This document shows, in pieces, positions 15,184 through 23,648 of a DNA stretch of 32,104 nucleotides (positions are counted from its first letter, which is position 1; every line of letters starts with the position of its first letter). Source of the DNA: Bacillota bacterium (lineage in GTDB: Bacteria; Bacillota; Sulfobacillia; Sulfobacillales; Sulfobacillaceae); assembly GCA_021797825.1 (NCBI GenBank), contig JAJZZA010000036.1:1-32104 (forward strand), read 5' to 3'. A program made the translations under genes and the position numbers. Under the pieces are notes generated by a model. The model searched no databases, was not told where the DNA came from, and was given only the letters and a program-made list of their open reading frames with translations.

Positions 15184-16962
15184 ATGGAACAGAACACTCC
15201 CCTGCGGTCGTATCACCTGGACACGATCGCGCTCCATGGCGGGACCGCACCCGATCCGGCCACTGGGGCACGAATGGTTCCGATTTACCAAACCACCTCG
15301 TTTGTCTTTCGCAACGCTCAACACGCCGCCGATCTGTTCAATTTGGATGAGGCCGGCAACATTTATACCCGGATTGGCAATCCCACGACGGACGCCCTGG
15401 AAAAACGGGTCGCCCTCATGGAAGAGGGGGTGGCGGCGGTGGCGTTTGCCAGTGGCCAGGCCGCCATCACCGCCACGGTTACCAACCTCTGCCGGGCGGG
15501 CGACGAACTGGTGGCCTCGTCGGCCTTGTATGGCGGCACGGTGACCCTGCTCTCCTCGACCCTGGCGGATATGGGCATTGTGGTGCGCTTTGCCGAAACC
15601 TTGGAGGACGCCGGGAGGCTGATTAACGACCGGACGCGGGCGGTACTGGTCGAGACCATCGGCAATCCCAAGCTTGATGTGGCGGACATCGCCGCGTGGG
15701 CGCGCCTGGCCCACGCTGGAGGTGTGCCCCTGATCGTGGACAACACCTTTGCCACCCCGTACTTGTGCCGCCCGCTCTCGATGGGAGCGGACATTGTCAT
15801 CCACTCCTTGACCAAGTGGATGGGGGGGCACGGAGCGGCGATGGGGGGTGTGGTGGTTGATGGCGGCCACTTTAATTACCATCGTCCCCAGTACCCCCAA
15901 TTTTCGGAGCCAGACAGCTCGTATCATGGCATGGTGTATGCCAAAGAGTTTGGCGGTCTGGCGTTTTCCACGCGCTTGCGCGTGAAACTGCTGCGGGATA
16001 CCGGGGCGGCCTTGTCCCCGTTTAATGCTTTTCTTATTCTGTTGGGGATCGAGACACTGGGGATCCGCATGGAGCGGATGGGGGCGTCCGCCCAGCTGCT
16101 GGCGGAAAAGCTGGCCGCGCATCCGGATGTGGTCTGGGTTAACTATCCCGGCCTGCGCACGCATCCGACGCATGAACTGGCGACGCGTGTCCTTTCCGGC
16201 CAGAACTTTGGAGCGATGCTCAGTTTCGGCATTCGCGGGGGGAAAGCGGCGGGAATCCGGCTGATCAATGCGTTGGGATTATGGTCTCACGTGGCCAATG
16301 TCGGTGATGCCCGCTCTTTGGTTATCCATCCCGCGTCGACCACCCATCAGCAGCTCAACGAAGGTCAGTTGCAAGCGGCCGGAGTCAGCGCCGACTTGAT
16401 CCGGCTTTCGGTGGGGTTGGAGCACCCGCAAGATTTGTGGGATGACTTGGCGCAGGCGATTGACCGGTCGCAACGGCGCGTCCCGGGGCGGCGGGTATTA
16501 AACGACGAGTCGGTCATCCAAGATATTTGTGTGACGTCCCAAAAGGCAGACGGGCGACCGTTGGTGTTAGCCGTGGTGGGATTATCTCCCCACGCCAGCC
16601 GGCCAAGTTATCGCACCGCGCGCAAGCTGCAGCGCATGGGCTATCGGATTGTGCCGGTCAACCCCGCCTATCAGGGGGATATTTTGGGTGAAAAGGCATA
16701 TGCCAGTCTAAGCGAAATTCCCTTCCCGGTCGATGTGGTGCAGATTTTCCGCGCCTCCGACGCGGCTTTGGCCGCGGTGCAGGAGGCATTGCCGTTGGAT
16801 GTGCCGGTGGTTTGGCTGCAGGAAGGGGTGATAAACCCCGAGGCCGCCGAACTGGCGCATGCGCATGGCAAGGCGGTGGTGATGAACCGGTGTCTTTTCA
16901 AGGAAGTGCAACGGCTTAGAGGGTCGATTGTGACCTACCCCGTCTCCGTAGCGGAACAATAG
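15184..16962 (+). CDS. metY: O-acetylhomoserine sulfhydrylase fused to a CoA-binding domain
   Basis: A 592-residue fusion. Residues 1-430 are a Cys/Met metabolism PLP enzyme of the O-acetylhomoserine aminocarboxypropyltransferase type, which makes homocysteine from O-acetylhomoserine and sulfide. Lys211 in HSLTKWMGGHG is the PLP lysine; YTRIGNPTTDALEKRVA (61-77) and SGQAAITAT (90-98) are family motifs. Residues about 460-580 are a CoA-binding Rossmann domain (CoA_binding_2, YccU/YneT-like): VVGLSPHASRPSYRTAR, then RIVPVNP, GEKAYASLSEIP, VVWLQEG and VVMNRC. The linker is about 440-458. I prefer ATG 15184 (AAAGGACAGGG upstream, family-like N-terminus) to the in-frame ATG 15154. The CoA domain could sense acyl-CoA/CoA status and adjust methionine synthesis; that is inference. 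Confidence 0.92.
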   Translation: MEQNTPLRSYHLDTIALHGGTAPDPATGARMVPIYQTTSFVFRNAQHAADLFNLDEAGNIYTRIGNPTTDALEKRVALMEEGVAAVAFASGQAAITATVTNLCRAGDELVASSALYGGTVTLLSSTLADMGIVVRFAETLEDAGRLINDRTRAVLVETIGNPKLDVADIAAWARLAHAGGVPLIVDNTFATPYLCRPLSMGADIVIHSLTKWMGGHGAAMGGVVVDGGHFNYHRPQYPQFSEPDSSYHGMVYAKEFGGLAFSTRLRVKLLRDTGAALSPFNAFLILLGIETLGIRMERMGASAQLLAEKLAAHPDVVWVNYPGLRTHPTHELATRVLSGQNFGAMLSFGIRGGKAAGIRLINALGLWSHVANVGDARSLVIHPASTTHQQLNEGQLQAAGVSADLIRLSVGLEHPQDLWDDLAQAIDRSQRRVPGRRVLNDESVIQDICVTSQKADGRPLVLAVVGLSPHASRPSYRTARKLQRMGYRIVPVNPAYQGDILGEKAYASLSEIPFPVDVVQIFRASDAALAAVQEALPLDVPVVWLQEGVINPEAAELAHAHGKAVVMNRCLFKEVQRLRGSIVTYPVSVAEQ

Positions 16963-17629
16963 GGGACGGGCGGGGGAACAGGCGATCCGGACCCGATGCC
17001 AAAAATAGCAGGGAATAAAAGGCCCCGGCGCACTGCACATCCCCAAAATGGGGATTGTCAACCTGGACAATAAAAGACCGGGAGCCGAGCCACCTCAGCG
17101 CGAGGGATGGGTGTTGCGCCGCGGATCTCTACCGATTTCCGGTTCGGGCGCAGCACCCGGTTGCGAAGTCTTGCAGACTCTACCAGAGATGTGTGGCTGG
17201 TCGCGCGATACTTCTCCCCGGCTCGCTAGGAAAGGCGGAGCTTTAAGACCCGAACTTGCTAATTCCGGTCGGATTGGTCATGAACCAAGCCTCGGACGAG
17301 TACCTCGCGACAGCTGGCTGGCGCAGTTTTAGCGAACAAGTCCGCGCGGTGAAAGACCGTGAAAATTGCCGTGACACTCGGCCGCCAAGGGTAATCGCCC
17401 TGGAAAATGGGGCATCTCGATCCAAGGGTCTGGGGTCTTGCGAAAACGCCTGGAATTTGCCGGGATGGGAGCATTGTGGCGCGGATTGGATTGTGTCGGC
17501 AGGAATTTTGCAAACAGCAGCGAATGGTAACGGCGCAAGGTAACCGGGCATGCCGGAGTTTCTCTGCATGCCTGTACGATAATGCGGTAATATTAATGTT
17601 TGGCTCATAGAACAAAGGGAGTTCACGTC
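16963..17629. other. Intergenic region between metY fusion and first DUF2079 gene (667 bp)
   Basis: No recognisable gene. Short open frames on both strands have no family resemblance. Elements seen: two overlapping hairpins at 17039-17071, a small inverted repeat AGTCT-TGC-AGACT (17167-17179), and a GATAAT hexamer (about 17578-17583) upstream of the first DUF2079 gene but without a good -35. Base composition falls toward the right end, where the AT-richer cluster begins. Confidence 0.5.
17039..17071. other. Two overlapping hairpins downstream of the metY fusion
   Basis: ATCCCCA-AAA-TGGGGAT (17039-17055) and ATTGTC-AACCTG-GACAAT (17054-17071) share two bases, so at full length they are mutually exclusive. 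They begin 76 bases after the metY stop. No T-run follows on the plus strand, so a classic terminator is not supported. Confidence 0.35.
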
Positions 17630-19468
17630 GTGAGGGTTTCCGTTCACCCAAGGCATCCGCGTCTTGCGCTGTTGATTGTTATGTTGGCTTTTGGGGCCTT
17701 TCAACTATTCGTGTCACTGCACAAATACTATACCCTGCAAGCGAGCACCATGGACCTTGGTTATTTCGAACAAGTGCTGTGGAAAATTTCACATGGGGAT
17801 TGGTGGGCCTTTTCCTCGGTCTTTCAAACCCCTGCACTGGCGGCGGATGGGTGTCTTATGCTCTATCCCTTGGCGTATGGGTTTCGTTATCTGGGCGGTG
17901 CCGTTTTCTTATTTGTCATCCAAGGGCTGGCAACCCTCGTGTCGGCGTGGGGCATCTACCAAGCGGCTCTCTTACATAAGCTTTCAGCTTGGCAGGCTGC
18001 TGTGATTGCCATGACATTTCTCTTCTATCCGGCCATTATCGGAGCCAGCCAATTCGATTTCCATCCGGATTTCATCGCGTTGGCTTTCGTGACTTGGGCC
18101 TACGTGGCGTATGCCGCCAGCCGATTCAGATGGTATTATCTTCTCCTCCTACTGGCGGTCATCTCCAAAAACGTCACCTTGATCTCAATCGGGGGTTGGG
18201 GTCTGGGATTGATCGTATGGAAACGGCGCTACCGAGACGGCTTGATCGCGCTTTGCGGCAGTGTTGTTCTCTTTGTAATCGAAATGGACTGGATTATTCC
18301 GTCGTATTTCCTCGGAGGGATCGAGCGCCTTACTTCAGTTCTCTATACCTACTTGGGTACGGGATACGTCGGCATTCTGTTCGGAATGGTTCGTCACTTT
18401 CCACTGTTGATGGGACATTTGCAGGGGACGGGCGGGTATGTCTTGTGGATTTTTGCTCCCGTGTTGGCGCTGTCCTTGTTGGGATCGGCAAGCGTGCCGG
18501 CCATGCTGGCGCTGTTTGGTCTCAATGCCATTTCGGCGTTTCCGGCCCAACACGTGGTGACCGACCAATATCAGGTGATTTTGTCCGGATGGGTCTTTCT
18601 CGCGCTGGTCGAAGCCGTAGGCAAATGGCGGGGTCGCAAAGACTTCCTGGTATATTCGGTGGCAATATCAACGGTGACACTCGAAAGCCTGTTGCTGGCT
18701 GTCGTCATTGTCCCTACACTGGCGCAATCCTCAGGGGCACTGCCCAGCGTAAAGGCGGCCGTGGCACGCATTCCCGCTGCCAGTGTGGTTTGGACACAAA
18801 ACCATTTAGGGGTGTGGGCCTATCGGTTTAAGGTTATGGGGGTTGCCCGCGAAACGGGAACGGGTCAAATGGTCGATGCGTTGCCCGTATTGTGGTCGGA
18901 GGCGGCTGCGCCCCGCACTAGGACCGTACTCCTTGGCATGCGTCCAACCACGCCCTATTTTGCCGATGTTCTGGGACAGGCCATTTCCGCTGGCTATCGC
19001 ATAGTGTTTCACAGCGGAATGACGTTTCTGGTCATTGGAACCCGGCATTTTGACCCGATCAGACCGTCGTCTATCGGAATGGGCTGGCAACCATCCTCGC
19101 GTAACTGGATGTTGCCGGCGTGGACGCAGGCCACCCAGGTTGGGGTGGTGGACTGGCGTACCCACACTGTCGTGGCTCCCGCGCACCGTCCGGGTTGGGT
19201 GCTGCCGAACATTCCCATTCAACTTGGCCCCGGCGACTACCTGGTGAGTGTGCAACTGACCACGGCGGTGAACGGCAAACCGGCGGCCAGGTTAGGGACA
19301 TTCCACATTCAAAGCGTCCTGACCAGCTTAGAAGTGCCAATTTTGGCCGGCGCGACGGTGGAACAGGTCCGGTTGTCGCTGCCAAACGCGGAAATGTTAC
19401 GTCTGTCACTGTCTTCGACCGGCGTAGAAATGTTTCATGTGCGGGCGTTTCAGGTGCAAAGCAACTGA
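17630..19468 (+). CDS. DUF2079 multi-spanning membrane protein, copy 1 (GTG start)
   Basis: An integral membrane protein of 612 residues. The N-terminal about 380 residues have roughly ten hydrophobic segments and the DUF2079 (PF09852) hallmarks: an acidic MDLGYFEQVLWKISHGDWW loop after helix 1, FDFHPDFIAL in the middle and SKNVTLISI. These loops resemble the acidic catalytic loops of GT-C glycosyltransferases. The C-terminal about 200 residues are mostly hydrophilic and probably outside the membrane. I chose GTG 17630 (AAAGGGAG eight bases upstream); the frame also opens at TTG 17600. The next DUF2079 gene is a tandem paralogue sharing NHLGVW and LGG(A/P)(V/L)FL. Function unproven; transfer of sugar from a polyprenyl-phosphate donor is the working idea. 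Confidence 0.82.
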   Translation: MRVSVHPRHPRLALLIVMLAFGAFQLFVSLHKYYTLQASTMDLGYFEQVLWKISHGDWWAFSSVFQTPALAADGCLMLYPLAYGFRYLGGAVFLFVIQGLATLVSAWGIYQAALLHKLSAWQAAVIAMTFLFYPAIIGASQFDFHPDFIALAFVTWAYVAYAASRFRWYYLLLLLAVISKNVTLISIGGWGLGLIVWKRRYRDGLIALCGSVVLFVIEMDWIIPSYFLGGIERLTSVLYTYLGTGYVGILFGMVRHFPLLMGHLQGTGGYVLWIFAPVLALSLLGSASVPAMLALFGLNAISAFPAQHVVTDQYQVILSGWVFLALVEAVGKWRGRKDFLVYSVAISTVTLESLLLAVVIVPTLAQSSGALPSVKAAVARIPAASVVWTQNHLGVWAYRFKVMGVARETGTGQMVDALPVLWSEAAAPRTRTVLLGMRPTTPYFADVLGQAISAGYRIVFHSGMTFLVIGTRHFDPIRPSSIGMGWQPSSRNWMLPAWTQATQVGVVDWRTHTVVAPAHRPGWVLPNIPIQLGPGDYLVSVQLTTAVNGKPAARLGTFHIQSVLTSLEVPILAGATVEQVRLSLPNAEMLRLSLSSTGVEMFHVRAFQVQSN

Positions 19469-19841
19469 AGGGACGAGTGGCATTGAACACTGGATAAGGT
19501 GTTTCGCCGATGGCTAACGAAAGGAGACTAGGCGGGAATGGGGCGTCCGCTGAAAAATTCCGATTGTCGTCTACACCTTGGTTAAGGTAGGGCTTAATCT
19601 CCAAGTGACGAGCCATCATCGGGAAAAAAACATTGTGGTCACAGTGTACTCCGTTGATCAATGTCCGCATGGGCTAGAACCCGCATTGGCTGGTTTGGCG
19701 GCGCCGGAAGTGAATGACGGGTAGCTCGGAAGGTGACAATGCCAGGCGAAAATGTGACCTGGGCACGTTCTCAAAATAATGTTGTATACTTGGGGCAAGT
19801 TGCCATCTACAATCCTGCAGCGGTAGCTAGGAGGATAGATT
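19469..19841. other. Intergenic region between the two DUF2079 genes (373 bp)
   Basis: No gene supported. A TATACT hexamer at 19785-19790, about 50 bases before the second DUF2079 start, is a good -10 match, but no matching -35 lies 16-18 bases upstream. A weak stem AACAC...GTGTT follows the first gene near 19484. The region marks the step into the more AT-rich part of the cluster. Confidence 0.45.
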
Positions 19842-21725
19842 TTGACCTCGAAGAATGACATGAGGCGGTTAAAGTCCCCCTTTGCCAGGTTCCGGGTCAT
19901 TGCTTTTTCTGGGTTCGACTTGCCTTTTTTTCTCGTGTCCATTCTCTGGGCGATGGGGTGGACGGGACTGGAAATCATGCGCTACTCCCGCGGATTCGCC
20001 ACCGTTTTTGATCTTGGGAGCACTGCACAAAGCTTGTATCTGATTTCCCATGGACATTGGCTTGCTTACAATACATTTTTAGGAATGCCGACTTTGCTTG
20101 ATATTGACGGATATGTTCTGTACATTCTGGCTTGGCCGTTTCGGTTTTTGGGCGGCCCGCTGTTTTTGTATGCGTTGCAGTCCCTTGCGCTGGTGATATT
20201 TGCTCGGGCGGCCTATGGTTACATCTTCTATTGTTCACGAACGCGTTGGATGGCCTGGGCCTTCGGTCTTCTTGCGCTAATTTCTCCCGCTCTGATTGGT
20301 GGTTTGATGTTTGATTTCCATGTGGACTTCGTCGCGTTACTTGGCCTGTCTTTAGCATTGATGGCTTCATCACGTGGCAATAAATGGCTGTTTTATTCCG
20401 GGATCGCCTTAGCTTTGCTGTCCAAGAATGTTGTGGCACTTCCCGTCGGGGTGTGGGCTGCAATAGAGCTCGTTGATAGGCACTATTTTTCTCGCAAGGT
20501 CTGGGCAAGTGTTCTTTTGATGGCCACGGGAATGTTTGTATTCGATGAGTTGATACTGCCCCATATTTTTAGTTCGAGCGGGCCGTCTCATCTCGGCCTG
20601 TTTAGCCAGTATGGGTCATCGGCTTCCGCAATTTTGCGGTCGTTGTTCACCCATCCTGCCATTATCGCTCATGCGGTAGTGGGCCACTCGTTCTATTTGG
20701 TTAAAATGGCTGGACCATGGGGGTTTTTGCCTTTGGTTTCGGGTCTTTATCTGTTGCCGTTTATGACCTTGGTGGTGCTTAACGATCTGGCTAAAGACCC
20801 CGCGCTGCGCAGCTTATCCACGCAATATTCAGTAGTTGTCATGTTTTTTGCCTTGCTCGCTACCGGCCACTCTATGACCGAACGGTCTCGCCGTCCTTTG
20901 CTATGGGCGACCTCCGCCTTGGTCGGCACCTTGAGTGCCATCTTCTTTCTGAAAGGGATCTGGACTGGCCAGGTCAAGCCGCAGATTGGTCCTAATCCAT
21001 CAATCGCAAAAGTGCGGCAATTGGCCCGAGTTGTCAATGATCAACCTAACGCCGCCGTGTGGACCACCAATCATCTGGGGGTGTGGGTGTATGCCCATCG
21101 ATTGATAATAGCCGATCCTTTCAAGAGTATTCAAGTTTTGTGGAAACTACGCCAGAAGTATGCCCCGGAGTCTCCGGTTCTCTTGTTTATGCCCCGGGGC
21201 GATTACAATCTCGATGTCAATGCGACGGTTTGGCAAGCTCTGACTCACCAGTACAAGGTCCTGCGGTGCAACAACTCGGCAGTAGTGCTATCTGGTTATG
21301 ACAGGTTTCCGGCCTATCCGCAGTTTGCATATGCCTCGGCAACCGCTGAAAATGCGTTTACACCCGTATGGCCTGAATATTTTCCGGCGCTGCTGTCATC
21401 CACCGTTGGCCATGTTAACTCTGCAGGATGGCTAACCGGTGACCGCGCTGGGGTTTTGTCAACTGGTGTTCCGACTGCTGTACCACCAGGGACCTATCAA
21501 TTACAATTTGTGTTCTCCAACGGCGCATCCCAACACGAAAGCATTGGTGTCGTGCGCCTTCTGACCGCTCAAGGTGAGCACATATTGGTTTCGGGTGAAA
21601 TTTTAAGTGCCCACGATATGACGTTAACCTGGACCAATCCCAAGAACCAATGGGTCTTCCCCGAGGTGGCTCTTACCGGGCGTAGCCCACTCAGTTATTT
21701 TGGCGTTATCATGCGCAAGGAATGA
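19842..21725 (+). CDS. DUF2079 multi-spanning membrane protein, copy 2 (TTG start)
   Basis: An integral membrane protein of 627 residues, tandem paralogue of the preceding DUF2079 gene. Shared features: FDLGSTAQSLYLISHGHW after helix 1, FRFLGGPLFLYALQSLAL, FDFHVDFVALLGLSLAL, SKNVVALPVGVW, and AVWTTNHLGVWVYAHR in the C-terminal region. About ten membrane segments are followed by an outside-facing domain of about 240 residues. The TTG at 19842 is the start because AGGAGG lies about eight bases upstream; the first in-frame ATG (19860) has no ribosome binding site. Its stop overlaps or abuts the GT2 gene, so the two are co-transcribed. Base composition is clearly more AT-rich than the flanks (24 of 60 G/C at 20041-20100). 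A GT-C-like glycosyltransferase role is inferred. Confidence 0.82.
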   Translation: MTSKNDMRRLKSPFARFRVIAFSGFDLPFFLVSILWAMGWTGLEIMRYSRGFATVFDLGSTAQSLYLISHGHWLAYNTFLGMPTLLDIDGYVLYILAWPFRFLGGPLFLYALQSLALVIFARAAYGYIFYCSRTRWMAWAFGLLALISPALIGGLMFDFHVDFVALLGLSLALMASSRGNKWLFYSGIALALLSKNVVALPVGVWAAIELVDRHYFSRKVWASVLLMATGMFVFDELILPHIFSSSGPSHLGLFSQYGSSASAILRSLFTHPAIIAHAVVGHSFYLVKMAGPWGFLPLVSGLYLLPFMTLVVLNDLAKDPALRSLSTQYSVVVMFFALLATGHSMTERSRRPLLWATSALVGTLSAIFFLKGIWTGQVKPQIGPNPSIAKVRQLARVVNDQPNAAVWTTNHLGVWVYAHRLIIADPFKSIQVLWKLRQKYAPESPVLLFMPRGDYNLDVNATVWQALTHQYKVLRCNNSAVVLSGYDRFPAYPQFAYASATAENAFTPVWPEYFPALLSSTVGHVNSAGWLTGDRAGVLSTGVPTAVPPGTYQLQFVFSNGASQHESIGVVRLLTAQGEHILVSGEILSAHDMTLTWTNPKNQWVFPEVALTGRSPLSYFGVIMRKE

Positions 21726-21733
21726 GGAGTCCG

Positions 21734-22687
21734 ATGAGAATTTCGGTGGTCGTGCCGGTCTACAATGAAGAAACGGGTTTGCGGCAATTCTTTTGCACAT
21801 TGCATGATGTGTTGAGGACTTTGGGTAGCTCGTGGGAAGTTTTGTTTGTCGATGATGGAAGTGCAGACGACTCCTGGGTGGTAATCCAACAATTGGCATC
21901 TGAGCACGCCGAAGTCAAGGGTATCCGACTCTCCCGAAATTTTGGGCATCAGATGGCATTGACCGCTGGGTTGGAACATGTGAGCGCGGATGCCGTGATC
22001 ACAATGGATGCCGATCTGCAACACCCTCCAGAACTGATTCCAGAACTGGTGGCGCGATGGCAACAGGGATTCGAGGTTGTCAATACTGTGAGAACCGATG
22101 CTGCCGAGATGCGCCAATTTAAGCGGCGCACTTCAGCACTTTTTTACCGACTGATCAACAAAGTATCCGAAGTTCCGATCCCCGCCGGGGCCGCGGACTT
22201 TCGGCTGCTGAGTCGCCAGGCGAACCAAGCCTTGCTGGCTATGCCGGAACGCCACCGATTTCTGCGAGGTATGGTTAGTTGGATCGGGTTTTCTCAAACT
22301 TTTATCCCGTATACTGCTCGTCCGCGCCAACATGGCGAATCCAAATATACTCTACGGAAAATGATGAACCTGGGAGCAGATGGACTGACTTCATTTTCCG
22401 TTGCGCCGCTGCGTCTCGCACTCTTGCTGGGACTAATTAGCATAGTTTTAGCCTTTCTGTATGCGGTTTATGTTCTTTGGGTCAAAATCTTCACTCACAA
22501 TTCTGAACCCGGGTGGACATCGATTATAGGGGTTAGCATGTTTTTTGGCGGCGTTCAGCTATTCACGCTCGGAATTCTTGGCGAATATCTTGGGCAGCTG
22601 TTTGGAGAAATCAAGCGACGCCCGTTATATGTCATCGCGCAGACCGCTGGCTCCGTGGAGCCATCCGCTCGAAAGGAGATCATATGA
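21734..22687 (+). CDS. GT2 polyprenyl-phosphate glycosyltransferase (GtrB/DPM1-like)
   Basis: Predicted to transfer a sugar from a nucleotide donor to undecaprenyl phosphate on the inner membrane face. The 317-residue protein has a GT-A catalytic domain (1-230) with VVVPVYNEE (5-13), DDGSADDS (40-47) and the metal-binding DAD in MDADLQHPPE (91-100), then two C-terminal transmembrane helices (about 230-255 and 270-295), the GtrB/DPM1-plus-anchor layout. I prefer ATG 21734 (GGAG four to five bases upstream, protein starts MRISVVVP); ATG 21722, overlapping the previous stop, is the alternative. The SMR-like gene starts within its last codons (overlap ATGA). Sugar identity is unknown. Confidence 0.93.
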   Translation: MRISVVVPVYNEETGLRQFFCTLHDVLRTLGSSWEVLFVDDGSADDSWVVIQQLASEHAEVKGIRLSRNFGHQMALTAGLEHVSADAVITMDADLQHPPELIPELVARWQQGFEVVNTVRTDAAEMRQFKRRTSALFYRLINKVSEVPIPAGAADFRLLSRQANQALLAMPERHRFLRGMVSWIGFSQTFIPYTARPRQHGESKYTLRKMMNLGADGLTSFSVAPLRLALLLGLISIVLAFLYAVYVLWVKIFTHNSEPGWTSIIGVSMFFGGVQLFTLGILGEYLGQLFGEIKRRPLYVIAQTAGSVEPSARKEII

Positions 22688-23046
22688 ATGTTAGTAGCTG
22701 GGTGCTATTCGTCGTCTACGCGCTGATGTCGACTGCCGCCCTTCTTCTCATGAAATCCGGATTGGCGAGTCCGTCGTTTCACCTTCAGACTCGGCCTAAT
22801 TTTTCTCTGACCCTCAATTATGCCCTGGTAAGCGGGGTGGCTTTATATGTAGCCAGTTTTTTGACGTGGCTCAGTATTATTCGCACGGCGTCGGTGGTAA
22901 TCGCCTATCCGTTGAGCATCGGCCTGATTCAGCTTTTTTTGCTTGGGGCGTCTTATCTGCTTATGCACCAGCGTATATCCGTCTACACCATTATTGGGGC
23001 TGCCTTTGTATTATGCGGAATCGCCTTACTCTCGATAGCATCATGA
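22684..23046 (+). CDS. Small four-helix SMR/EamA-like membrane protein (possible lipid-sugar flippase)
   Basis: A 120-residue hydrophobic protein with four predicted transmembrane helices (about 5-22, 43-66, 70-92 and 98-118), the size and pattern of the small multidrug resistance branch of the DMT superfamily. ArnE/ArnF, which flip undecaprenyl-phosphate-aminoarabinose, have the same build. The SVVIAYPLSIGLIQLFLLGASYLL region matches the helix 3 to loop pattern of such proteins. It overlaps the GT2 gene by four bases and has AAGGAG five bases before its ATG, so it is almost certainly in the same operon. The natural inference is a flippase for the polyprenyl-phosphate-sugar made by that GT2. 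Drug export is less likely in this setting. Confidence 0.8.
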   Translation: MNVSSWVLFVVYALMSTAALLLMKSGLASPSFHLQTRPNFSLTLNYALVSGVALYVASFLTWLSIIRTASVVIAYPLSIGLIQLFLLGASYLLMHQRISVYTIIGAAFVLCGIALLSIAS

Positions 23047-23648
23047 ACCGGCTGACCCGCATAGCTGGCGGAGGGGGAGGTGTGACGCGACGAGAATACC
23101 GGTTCGTCAGTTATCATGAATGGGTTGTTGGATACAAATTAGATTCTCGAACTGGGCAGGGAATAATGATGTTCCTTCATTGCATGGGACAAGGCGACGA
23201 GAGTGAAAAACGTCGCCCACCCAACTGCGGCCAAGGTGGCCGCGAGTTAGTACGGAGTGACACATGGGTTCTGCGGTGACGTCGCTGGCTTGGCTGGAGA
23301 ACCCTATCAGCTATGGGGTTCGCGATGGCGGAGCTTTTCCTGCAGCGAGATCGATGCCGAGGAAAGTCACATCCAAGTCACCGTTAATTGTATGGCCCAT
23401 CATGCGGCTTGCGGTAGCAAAATCTATCTTCCCCAGAGCGGCTGGTGAAAATTAATCAGGTATAATTTGGGTGCGTCGATGTCTTGAGACTGGGATCACC
23501 CGCGCGGGCCATTGCGAGCCAGTTTCCGGCATGTGCGGGGTGGCGGTCATCATGCGGTCAAGATGGCATGAATTGTACCACCCTCGTTTCGATCTAGCGA
23601 ATTGATGCATGGACGAATAAGGATAGAGGACACAAGGGGTTAGTTGTC
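23047..23648. other. Intergenic region with hairpins, upstream of third GT-C gene (602 bp)
   Basis: No gene with a recognisable product. Short frames near 23257-23455 lack family resemblance. Structure is denser than expected: two near-adjacent perfect hairpins (23193-23217 and 23227-23243) and a looser AACCC...GGGTT pairing near 23299-23320. A perfect TATAAT lies at 23461-23466, about 180 bases before the next start, but without a good -35. It could hold a decayed mobile element, a structured RNA or a long leader. Confidence 0.5.
23193..23243. other. Two near-adjacent perfect 7-bp hairpins
   Basis: GGCGACG (23193-23199), an 11-base A-rich loop and CGTCGCC (23211-23217) are followed nine bases later by GCGGCCA-AGG-TGGCCGC (23227-23243). 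No T-run follows. The pairings are exact; whether they act as RNA structure, as a terminator for the GT2/SMR operon or as remnants of a mobile element end is not resolved. Confidence 0.45.

Noticed and set aside
17243-17704. Minus- and plus-strand frames of 90-153 codons before the first DUF2079 gene
   Set aside because: No family motif, no good ribosome binding site, and they overlap each other and the DUF2079 start.
22866-23279. 137-codon frame overlapping the SMR-like gene
   Set aside because: Its first half is a frame-shifted reading of the SMR-like gene and the rest resembles no known family.
23348-23375. GAGGAAAGTC, a phrase typical of RNase P RNA
   Set aside because: The bases after it do not follow the RNase P consensus and no other conserved RNase P segments were found nearby.
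23461-23466. TATAAT as a firm promoter for the third GT-C gene
   Set aside because: The hexamer is perfect, but no acceptable -35 lies 16-18 bases upstream, so it is only mentioned in the region entry.
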